From: Flavobacterium sp.
Lineage (GTDB): Bacteria; Bacteroidota; Bacteroidia; Flavobacteriales; Flavobacteriaceae
NCBI GenBank assembly: GCA_003449615.1
Contig: DMHA01000006.1
Coordinates: forward strand, 1-5,983
Direction of reading: 5' to 3'
Length of the DNA: 5,983 nt
Part shown: one piece after another, positions 1 to 5,917 of the stretch
Layout: each line of letters starts with the position of its first letter
Position numbering within the stretch: position 1 is the first letter of the stretch
Program-made: the position numbers and the translations under genes
Notes under the pieces: model-generated
Database searches by the model: none
What the model saw: only the letters and a program-made list of their open reading frames with translations
What the model was told of the DNA's origin: nothing

Positions 1-30
1 AAGGGTCTAAATTTTAAAACTTCGTTCTTT

Positions 31-220
31 TTTGTCCGCTGCGGCAGACTATATATTGATAGTATAAAAATACCCCAGATTCTCTTTTGTCCCGTAGGGA
101 CTATATGACGAGTGCCATTTTTATTAGGTTTTATAAAAAACATATAGTCCGCCACGGCGGACAAATGTACATCACATAAATCAAATTTCTACCAATATTA
201 TATCCCTACGGGACAAAAAA
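31..220. repeat. Cluster of four REP-like palindromic elements, two classes in alternating order and opposite orientations
   Basis: Four short palindromes share the flanks TTTTGTCC on one side and GACTATAT, or a trace of it, on the other. Cores are 34-49 (GTCCGCTGCGGCAGAC, imperfect), 89-101 (GTCCCGTAGGGAC, perfect apart from the central triplet), 147-162 (GTCCGCCACGGCGGAC) and 202-214 (ATCCCTACGGGAC). The first two read left to right; the last two are inverted. Core starts are 55, 58 and 55 bp apart. These GC-rich islands stand out in AT-rich surroundings. They look like intergenic REP-like repeats of the kind moved by Y1 (RAYT, IS200-like) transposases. No transposase is in the window. Confidence 0.7.
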
Positions 221-302
221 CGGACTGAATAAATTTTCGCTAATTTCCTCAAATTTGACACCCCACCTGTTAGGTTTAACCCTAAGAATATTAGTATTTT
301 GC

Positions 303-317
303 TTCAACCCTTGATTC
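303..317 (+). repeat. Left arm of a 15-bp inverted repeat flanking the gene
   Basis: TTCAACCCTTGATTC at 303-317 occurs again, perfectly and inverted, at 5939-5953 upstream of the start codon. Both arms point into the gene. The left arm lies about 110 bp past the stop codon. Its meaning is unknown: it may be a dispersed intergenic motif, remnants of a gene-sized insertion, or chance in AT-rich DNA. Confidence 0.55.
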
Positions 318-347
318 GCATTAGTAACTAAGTAACAGTTTTTTAGA

Positions 348-422
348 AACTTGATAACAAAATCAACGAACATATTATAATGGTTTTACAATGGATTTTT
401 TCATTAATATTGTTATCAAGTT
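348..422 (-). terminator. 13-bp inverted repeat with 49-nt loop directly after the stop codon
   Basis: AACTTGATAACAA at 348-360 is perfectly complementary to TTGTTATCAAGTT at 410-422, which sits five bases past the stop codon on the transcript. The stem is AT-rich and the loop is long. On the gene's strand the second arm is followed by TCTAAAAAAC and not by a U-tract, so this is not a classical intrinsic terminator. It may be a transcript-end hairpin that protects the 3' end, or a small palindromic insertion. The repeat itself is certain; the terminator role is a guess. Confidence 0.35.
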
Positions 423-427
423 CTTTA

Positions 428-3400
428 TTATTGAACTATTTTTTTGATGATTTTACTTCCGTTATTGTCAGTAATCTCTACCAATAAAACTTGAGTTGTT
501 GGTCTAGTTATGATTGTTTCTTCGGTTTTGTTTATCTCATTTTTTTCAGCGATTAAAACGCCTCTTAAATCAAAAACACGTACCCGTTGCATAATCATTG
601 TTCCAGAGTTGATCTTAATTGTACCCTTATGACTATAAAGAATAATTTCTGAAGCAGTAAAATCATCATTACCTAAAGTGCTTTGATAAACAATTTCAAA
701 CCTTGAATTAAACGTTCCTATTTGACTAGAGAAAGAATAACTACCTGCGCTTAAATCTACAATTGTACTTAATAAATTATCTTTTAAGTAAACGGCTTGT
801 CCTGTGCTGAAAATACCATCTACATGGTCAATTGCAATGGTATAATTTCCTATTACATCCGATTTGAATCCCAAAGGAACGCTATCAGTATTTGAGAATG
901 GTAACGCTCTTCCTTGAATAGCATATTCATCTGAATTGATAAGCGAAGTTAAAGCTATTGGCGAATCATTAAAATATCTACCATCAATAGCATGATCTTC
1001 GCCAGAAGTAGCTCCTGATACATAGCCTATCATTATTTGGCATAAAGTCTCGGAGGAAGAAGATAGATTCAGCCATACACGATTTTTTTCTTCTGCGGTT
1101 GTTCTTAAGAATTGTGAAGTATTACTAGGTGTAACCCTCATGGCATTGGTAAAATTAATTGTTGTTGCTCCAGGTATAGCAATAAATCCTTGTCCAACTG
1201 CAATGTCGTCTGAAGGGGTTAAACCACCTGAAGCGGTTGCACCAATACGAGTCTTTGTTGCATAAGATGTTCCTGCTACACCATTTGTTTTTCTCCAAAA
1301 ATAGAGTGTTCCCATAGTTGGATTTTCATCATATAAAGAATTCACATTAATAGTTGATGGATACGGATTTCCTATGGCATAATAACTGGTAGCTGTAAGA
1401 CCACTCAATGTTATAGTTCCATTGTTTGGAACTCCTGTAAACACACCGTTGAAAGTAGTAGGGGTAGCCGCAACCCAGTTGTTGGGAACACAAATTAAAT
1501 AACTCTTACCAACTTCAAAGTTAGGATTTGTAGCAAAATTAACAACACTATACAAATCTGTAACCGGATTATAAGTGTAAAAACGAGCGTCAAGTGTGTT
1601 TGGCGAAAATGCTTGTAATCCCTGTGCTGCTACTGGAGAACTCCATAATGTATAATCTAACAGTTGTAATGTGGCACTGTTTCTTTTTACAATTATATTT
1701 CCTGTATTGGTAGCAGAATTAGTTTGTACCAAATTGGCATTATTTTCTACAGTAAAAGTACCACTATTGGCAATTGCACTTACAACGGTTATATTGTTTC
1801 CGCTATTAATTGTGAAATTTTTACTAGCATTTACAGTAAGGGTCTTCGCAGTGAAAACACCATTAGTAGAAGTGTTAAAATTACCATCAATTATAGCATC
1901 CAAAGAGGCTGTTGGCCCTGTTATATTAGACCATGTAGTGCCATTCCATGTAGCAGCAGGACATCCAACGCCTGTGCAATTTAAGTGAAACGTTATAGCA
2001 GTTGTGGCGGTCATACCATTGGATGCTGTTGCTAAAGCACTTACTACAATATCAGTATCAAATAAAATAGGTTCAGGAAACCAAGAATAATTATAATTAC
2101 TTCCAGAGGTATTAGTCGCTGTATAATTTACCCCATTTATGGTATAAACTACCGATGTTATTGTTGTTCCATCTGTAACAAGCATATCCGAAGTAGTGTC
2201 GAGGTTTATTGTTCCTGCAGCAACAATGGTAACTGAACTACTATCCAACGGGTTAACGAAACTTAAATTAACAGCCTGTGGTTGTGTGTTGAAATTAAAG
2301 GTTTGTGGAGTAGTTGGCATAGCACTACCAGGATAAGTAGGGTAATAAGTTGTATTATCATTTTGCCAAGTAGTCATCAAAATAGAAGTATAATTTAAAT
2401 AGCCTTGTAAAAGAGCATTATCAAAATGATATTTACCAGCAACATCAGTAGTGGCTACAAACTGACCACCTGTATGGGAACTGTCTGTCCAGGGCAATGT
2501 TATTTGAATATTTGCTCCAGCTACTGGAATCGAGCCATTTTTAACTTCTCCACTCAATAGGTAAAAATCCTTAACGAAATTTTGCACCTGATTGGCACTT
2601 AAATTAGTGAAAGCTATATTACTTGGCACAAACAATAAAGGTATGTATGAGGGAGTAATGGTATAATCAATAGCAGGACTTAAGTTAGTAAAACTATATT
2701 CTCCTAAAGAATTAGTATAGGTTGTTAATGAAGTAGCGTTGAAACTTGCCGTTACAATTGCTCCTACAATAGGAGTTACACCATCTTTAACAGTTCCTGA
2801 AATAGTATAAGTAGCCATACTTCCTTCTACTAAAACCCCTGTTTGATTGGCAATAACATTGTTTAAACTAACTTCAGCAAAATTGTAATATAGTTTTTCT
2901 GCGATTACTTTGTAGTTCAAACCAGAAATTAAGTCCGTAAAACTAAAGTTCCCATCTACCGATGTTTGAGTAGCAATCACCTCAGAAGAATCACTATTCA
3001 ATAATTTTACAACTACATTTGGAATTAATGTTGCAGATGGTAAAGGTGTTTTCACAGCTCCCGAAATACTCACAATTTGATTTGAGCCTACTACATTATA
3101 GGTAGAATTTGCCGTTAATAAAGTTACATTTACTGTTTGTGGTAAAAAAGCAAATCCTGATTTTGTATATGAAATACTATATCCAACACTAGTTTGCAAA
3201 TTAGGAAATAAAGCATTCCCATTCACATCTGATGTTGCAGTTAAAGTGCTATTATCTGATAATTTTGTTAAAGTAACAGCTACTCCAGGAATAAATGCGT
3301 TACTTGCATCTTTAAAAATAACTGTTATGTCTGCAAAAGAAGGTACAGTATATACAAGATGATTTAGGTAATAGGATTGTAACTTTTGAATCCAGTAATG

Positions 3401-5917
3401 GTCATCGGTTAAAGTTGCACCAGCTCCATCAGGATTTCCTATTCCATCAGTACTATCCCCTACTCCTGCTCCCATTAACACCAAACTTGTTCCAGCTTCT
3501 AAAACTTCATTAAAATGATTTCCCCAAGTAACATGTTTGGTAACTGAATCAGCTACTAATTTTGGGTCGTTATGAACATTTTGTGAGAAATAATTATATC
3601 TAGCTAAATCAGTTGAAAAATCCATAGTCTCACCAAAGAAAAAGTTAGACGCTGAATCCTCATATCTTTTGGTAGTATTAGTTAATGGTACAAAATTAGT
3701 TTGTGTATATTCATTAATCGTTAGAGAGTTATTAATATGCCCAACAGGAATTTGCCATAGAATAACGCTTTTACCTGAAACTGTATGAAGTTTTTTTACA
3801 AATTTTAAATAATTGTTCCAATGATCATTATTCCAAAACCAAGTATAAGAAGAGGGATCGGCTGGATCACTTGCATTAGAATATCCTAATGCGTCTAGAC
3901 CATATTTATCAATAGATACAAAATCGGCACTATTAGACATAATACCAACATTCATTCCGTATTGAAGAATATCATTTGCTGTTTGTTCAATAGCTGTTAA
4001 TTTAGTTTGAAAGATACCAGTATCCGTTTCTCTTATTATCCCTCTGATACCAGCAACATTGGGTTTAGCCCATAAATTTAATTGCCAACCAAATTCTAAA
4101 TTTAAACCATCTTGAACTCTTCTATCGTTTATGGTTTTGTTAATTCTATTTACCAATGTTAATAATGTTCCAGCTCCATCTGCAACAGTAGTTTCGGATA
4201 CAGCTGTTGTCATTGTTGTAGGTTCATTATTTTGTTGATTATAACCTAAAAAATCTGGCTCAAGAATAATTCCAAAATATTCATCACCTAAAATTTCTTT
4301 TGCTTGATCGATGAACAAATTCAAATTAACAAAATAGGCATTCATATAGTCTGCACTTTGAATGTGTTCTTTGTTTGTAGTATAAGACTCTCCTCCGTCA
4401 GGAATATTATAAAATATGAAATATGGTGTTAATCCTAATTGCACACTATTTCTTGCGAATTTAAGAACCCTGTCAGGTTGCCAAGTATTCCAACCAATTA
4501 GTGGACCACCATTTACATATGTGTAACGAACATCCATTCGGTTGTTCTTTAAATCATTGACATTATCAATTCCATTTTTATAAAAGTTTACATCATCATC
4601 AATATCTTCTGACACAGATCCAACAGCAACATAATCAGGAAGTTTTGGTACCGAACCATCAGCATTATCAATCCTAAGACCCACATAGTATTTTAAATTG
4701 TCGCTTGTTGTGATTTCAAGACCTGTCCTTCCTGCAGTTGTAGATTCAACTTGTAATATGTTATTGTTAAACGATAATTGCGTTAAGGATTTATTTCTAA
4801 TTTTAATCCCTATTATTGTTTTATCAAAGACAAATTCTTTAGGGATTCCTTTAATTGCTTTTAATTGAAAAGGCAAAGTATCGAAAAAAATGTTTTGAGT
4901 TGCAGGATTCTTTATTTCATAGGTAAGTGTAATACTTTTCGTGGTTCCTTGAGTGTCAACTGCTACTATTGTAATATTTTGCAAACCGTATAGTGAGGGT
5001 GTCCAAGCAAACGTATATGAGGTTGAAGACCCAGAAACAGTAACTGGGCTAGAAACATTTGTTTGATTGTCTTTAACGGATATGCTTTGTATAGGATTTT
5101 GAGCAGGAATTACATTAAAGTTAATTGCTATAGGAGAAAATACTAATTGATTGTGAATTGAATTATTAGCAGGAGATGTTAACGAAACGGTAGGAGGCGT
5201 TGAAACAGAAATCTTAATTATTCTATTAACAATTGTTTCAACTCCTACTGAATTTTTGGATACAAATTGAATATCATAATCCCCATAGGAAGTCGGACTC
5301 CATTGATAGGAAAATGAATCGCCACTAATCAAAGTTAAATTATATTCAGCAAATGTAGATTCAGTTGTTTTTTTAATTCTAACCTTATTATACATAGAAG
5401 AAAAGCCATGACTATCAATAGTAGTAATTAAGTCATAAGCTACAAAACTTGGCATAATAACTATGTCATTATCTGGATTAGCGGGTGTTATAGTCGGTGG
5501 ATATACACATATTCCTAAAAAGGTATAAGCATCATCTACATTTGGCACAGCACTTCCTGCAACCCAATAATTTGCACGGTAAACACCATAATTATAACTA
5601 ACTATATCGTTTGTGTTATAATTTGGCAAACTGCTATTCCAAGCTTGTGCTAGAACACAATCAGTAGAAATTAAAATCGGGTTATCAATAAATATTTGCT
5701 CACTGCAACTTCCAAGATTTACCCAATTTCCACTTACTCCTGGAACTTCATCGCTGGAATAACTGGGCGTTTTGTAAATATTATCATTATACAAAACATA
5801 CGAATTGATACTATATCCTTTTGTGCTTAACCATGGGGGAACTCCGCAGTTACTACCCAATTGAGCGAATGAAAAAGTCGCTATAAGGAGAAAACAGATA
5901 ATAATAATTTTTTTCAT
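428..5917 (-). CDS. Large secreted multidomain carbohydrate-active protein: CBM5/12 pair, glycoside-hydrolase-like barrel, T9SS C-terminal sorting domain
   Basis: This 1829-residue protein is probably exported through Sec and then T9SS to the cell surface or medium, where it binds and likely cleaves an insoluble polysaccharide (inferred). Seen: signal peptide 1-18 ending SFA before Gln19; CBM5/12-like modules 24-71 and 87-137; Ig-like modules 143-238 and 241-336; a beta domain 341-419; a barrel-like domain 420-856 with motifs VRYTYVNGGP (463-472), FYNIPDGGE (502-510), ILEPDFLGY (551-559), DFVSIDKYGLD (665-675) and LWQIPVGHIN (720-729); four regulatory-type beta sandwiches 861-1220; Ig-like 1222-1313; stalk 1318-1746; sorting domain 1748-1829. 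The start is fixed by the signal peptide and by an in-frame TAA seven codons upstream (5936-5938) with no start codon between. The leader is A-rich with no Shine-Dalgarno box, as usual in Bacteroidota. The frame is unbroken. The barrel resembles a conserved family I associate with chitin-binding modules, but its substrate is unproven. Confidence 0.95.
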   Translation of the reverse strand: MKKIIIICFLLIATFSFAQLGSNCGVPPWLSTKGYSINSYVLYNDNIYKTPSYSSDEVPGVSGNWVNLGSCSEQIFIDNPILISTDCVLAQAWNSSLPNYNTNDIVSYNYGVYRANYWVAGSAVPNVDDAYTFLGICVYPPTITPANPDNDIVIMPSFVAYDLITTIDSHGFSSMYNKVRIKKTTESTFAEYNLTLISGDSFSYQWSPTSYGDYDIQFVSKNSVGVETIVNRIIKISVSTPPTVSLTSPANNSIHNQLVFSPIAINFNVIPAQNPIQSISVKDNQTNVSSPVTVSGSSTSYTFAWTPSLYGLQNITIVAVDTQGTTKSITLTYEIKNPATQNIFFDTLPFQLKAIKGIPKEFVFDKTIIGIKIRNKSLTQLSFNNNILQVESTTAGRTGLEITTSDNLKYYVGLRIDNADGSVPKLPDYVAVGSVSEDIDDDVNFYKNGIDNVNDLKNNRMDVRYTYVNGGPLIGWNTWQPDRVLKFARNSVQLGLTPYFIFYNIPDGGESYTTNKEHIQSADYMNAYFVNLNLFIDQAKEILGDEYFGIILEPDFLGYNQQNNEPTTMTTAVSETTVADGAGTLLTLVNRINKTINDRRVQDGLNLEFGWQLNLWAKPNVAGIRGIIRETDTGIFQTKLTAIEQTANDILQYGMNVGIMSNSADFVSIDKYGLDALGYSNASDPADPSSYTWFWNNDHWNNYLKFVKKLHTVSGKSVILWQIPVGHINNSLTINEYTQTNFVPLTNTTKRYEDSASNFFFGETMDFSTDLARYNYFSQNVHNDPKLVADSVTKHVTWGNHFNEVLEAGTSLVLMGAGVGDSTDGIGNPDGAGATLTDDHYWIQKLQSYYLNHLVYTVPSFADITVIFKDASNAFIPGVAVTLTKLSDNSTLTATSDVNGNALFPNLQTSVGYSISYTKSGFAFLPQTVNVTLLTANSTYNVVGSNQIVSISGAVKTPLPSATLIPNVVVKLLNSDSSEVIATQTSVDGNFSFTDLISGLNYKVIAEKLYYNFAEVSLNNVIANQTGVLVEGSMATYTISGTVKDGVTPIVGAIVTASFNATSLTTYTNSLGEYSFTNLSPAIDYTITPSYIPLLFVPSNIAFTNLSANQVQNFVKDFYLLSGEVKNGSIPVAGANIQITLPWTDSSHTGGQFVATTDVAGKYHFDNALLQGYLNYTSILMTTWQNDNTTYYPTYPGSAMPTTPQTFNFNTQPQAVNLSFVNPLDSSSVTIVAAGTINLDTTSDMLVTDGTTITSVVYTINGVNYTATNTSGSNYNYSWFPEPILFDTDIVVSALATASNGMTATTAITFHLNCTGVGCPAATWNGTTWSNITGPTASLDAIIDGNFNTSTNGVFTAKTLTVNASKNFTINSGNNITVVSAIANSGTFTVENNANLVQTNSATNTGNIIVKRNSATLQLLDYTLWSSPVAAQGLQAFSPNTLDARFYTYNPVTDLYSVVNFATNPNFEVGKSYLICVPNNWVAATPTTFNGVFTGVPNNGTITLSGLTATSYYAIGNPYPSTINVNSLYDENPTMGTLYFWRKTNGVAGTSYATKTRIGATASGGLTPSDDIAVGQGFIAIPGATTINFTNAMRVTPSNTSQFLRTTAEEKNRVWLNLSSSSETLCQIMIGYVSGATSGEDHAIDGRYFNDSPIALTSLINSDEYAIQGRALPFSNTDSVPLGFKSDVIGNYTIAIDHVDGIFSTGQAVYLKDNLLSTIVDLSAGSYSFSSQIGTFNSRFEIVYQSTLGNDDFTASEIILYSHKGTIKINSGTMIMQRVRVFDLRGVLIAEKNEINKTEETIITRPTTQVLLVEITDNNGSKIIKKIVQ
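431..676 (-). other. C-terminal T9SS sorting domain, probably type C (residues 1748-1829)
   Basis: The last 82 residues begin at LGNDDF (1748-1753), continue with a strand IILYSHKGTIKINSG (1758-1772), then MQRVRVFDLRGVLIAEK (1776-1792), NEINKTEETII (1793-1803), QVLLVEITDNNGS (1809-1821) and end KIIKKIVQ. The element (V/K)VFDxRGxLIxEK with QVLLVxI and a Lys-Lys-Ile-Val end is that of T9SS cargo. The VLLV wording in place of the xGxYxV seen in type A signals makes type C the better fit. The domain should direct the folded protein through the outer membrane after Sec export. Cleavage or anchoring there is inferred. Confidence 0.85.
680..1966 (-). other. Flavobacterial T9SS-client stalk region (residues about 1318-1746)
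   Basis: The region opens with ATWNGTTWSN (1322-1331), then an Asn- and Thr-rich run of short beta repeats (about 1340-1410) such as IIDGNFNTSTNG, FTAKTLTVN and NFTINSGNNI. It continues with YTLWSSPVA (1422-1430), FSPNTLDARFYTYNP (1437-1451), a GKSYLICVP strand (1470-1478), YYAIGNPYPS (1512-1521) and GQGFIAIPG (1575-1583). I recognise this arrangement from many secreted flavobacterial proteins, where it sits directly before the sorting domain whatever the N-terminal cargo. No enzymatic function is visible. It may help to display the protein or serve as a transport-compatible module. Confidence 0.72.
1979..2254 (-). other. Third Ig-like module (residues 1222-1313)
   Basis: The module has VYTINGVNYTA (1257-1267) and the strand YNYSWFPEPILFDTDIVV (1275-1292), which repeats the aromatic-x-aromatic-x-W-x-P signature of the two N-terminal Ig-like modules. 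It ends at NCTGVGCP (1313-1320). C1314 and C1319 are only five residues apart and could form a tight disulphide marking the border with the stalk. It probably acts as a spacer. Confidence 0.65.
2258..3337 (-). other. Four carboxypeptidase-regulatory-like / Cna-B-like beta-sandwich modules (residues 861-944, 948-1032, 1036-1116, 1118-1220)
   Basis: Four modules of roughly 80 to 100 residues repeat one pattern: a first strand with a Gly-Val-Lys element, then PxxGaxV, then a T-x-x-x-G-x-(Y/F)-x-F-x-N/D-L turn. The turn copies are TSDVNGNALFPNL (895-907), TSVDGNFSFTDL (985-996), TNSLGEYSFTNL (1068-1079) and TTDVAGKYHFDNA (1156-1168). This is the signature of transthyretin-like carboxypeptidase-regulatory domains, common as rigid rods in secreted Bacteroidota proteins. 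The copies have diverged in sequence, which argues against recent tandem duplication. The fourth has an insertion rich in Tyr, Thr and Pro around 1185-1205. A structural spacer role is most likely. Confidence 0.8.
3350..4897 (-). other. Putative glycoside-hydrolase catalytic region: small beta domain (341-419) plus barrel-like domain (420-856)
   Basis: Residues 341-419 form a beta-rich domain that runs into the barrel through YYVGLRIDNADGS (410-422). The barrel-like part alternates predicted strands and helices. Strand-end motifs, in order, are VRYTYVNGG (463-471), YFIFYNIPDGGE (499-510), IILEPDFLGY (550-559), FGWQLNLW (609-616), FVSIDKYG (666-673), VILWQIPVGHIN (718-729) and LVLMGAGVG (812-820). 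Conserved-looking acids at strand ends, E553, D555 and D670, are candidate catalytic residues (inferred). The domain has no cysteine. It lacks the DxxDxDxE motif of GH18 and the GH19 and GH20 hallmarks. Y503, P506, D507, E553, P554 and D555 echo the GH6 active-site strands. The CBM5/12 pair makes chitin or cellulose the best guess for substrate, but the activity is unproven. Confidence 0.65.
4910..5491 (-). other. Two Ig-like beta-sandwich modules (residues 143-238 and 241-336)
   Basis: Both modules share a late-strand signature: FSYQWSPTSYGDYDI (202-216) in the first and YTFAWTPSLYGLQNI (301-315) in the second. The second opens with PPTVSLTSPANNS (241-253), typical of bacterial Ig-like domains in secreted polysaccharide-degrading enzymes. 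They probably act as spacers between the binding modules and the catalytic domain. A third relative lies at residues 1222-1313. No catalytic residues are visible. Confidence 0.75.
5507..5848 (-). other. Tandem CBM5/12-like carbohydrate-binding modules (residues 24-71 and 87-137)
   Basis: Two copies of a roughly 50-residue module lie back to back. Module 1 runs from C24 through W29, a Tyr-rich strand and W65 to C71. Module 2 runs from C87 through AW (92-93), DIVSYN (104-109), VYRANYW (112-118) and FLGIC (133-137). The layout W, then a Val-Ser-Tyr strand, then VYxAxxW, then a closing (V/L)GxC, is the signature of CBM5/12, known to bind chitin and sometimes cellulose. Each copy starts and ends with Cys, so one disulphide per module is likely. 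Module 2 fits the pattern better than module 1, which has Tyr in place of the Trp of the YW pair. Their place next to the signal peptide suggests that they present the enzyme to an insoluble polymer. Confidence 0.82.
5864..5917 (-). other. Sec signal peptide (residues 1-18)
   Basis: The N-terminus is MKK followed by a hydrophobic core of Ile, Leu, Phe and Ala, ending S16-F17-A18 before Gln19. A Gln at mature position 1 is very common among exported flavobacterial proteins. There is no lipobox cysteine next to the cleavage point, so this should be a signal peptidase I substrate and not a lipoprotein. Export to the periplasm is the required first step for a T9SS client. Confidence 0.93.

Larger units (their letters stand above)
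1..427. other. Non-coding region downstream of the gene
   Basis: I find no convincing open reading frame, tRNA or rRNA in this stretch. It holds the REP-like palindromes (31-220), a near-palindromic element TTAGGTTTAACCCTAA (270-285, one unpaired base), the left arm of the gene-flanking inverted repeat (303-317) and the 13-bp inverted repeat (348-422). The neighbouring gene on this side starts or ends outside the window. Confidence 0.6.

Noticed and set aside
31..220. CRISPR array, suggested by regularly spaced palindromes
   Set aside because: The units are in both orientations and fall into two sequence classes. Repeats are not identical direct copies and there are too few of them. REP-like elements fit better.
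348..422. Integron attC recombination site, suggested by AAC and GTT at the outer ends of the inverted repeat
   Set aside because: The outer bases do not follow the RYYYAAC and GTTRRRY rule, the arms pair perfectly without the typical extrahelical bases, and no integrase or cassette structure is visible.
1671..1988. Open frames on the plus strand opposite the stalk region (105 and 86 codons)
   Set aside because: They lie fully antisense to a well-supported coding region with recognisable flavobacterial stalk motifs. They overlap each other in different frames, and their translations show no recognisable domain.
3350..4660. GH18 chitinase
   Set aside because: No DxxDxDxE motif is present. 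The acidic strand motif here is ILEPDFLGY, a different arrangement, so the CBM5/12 modules alone do not justify a GH18 call.
5864..5917. Lipoprotein signal peptide
   Set aside because: Cys8 lies inside the hydrophobic core and the next Cys is residue 24, well past the AQ cleavage point. No lipobox precedes either.
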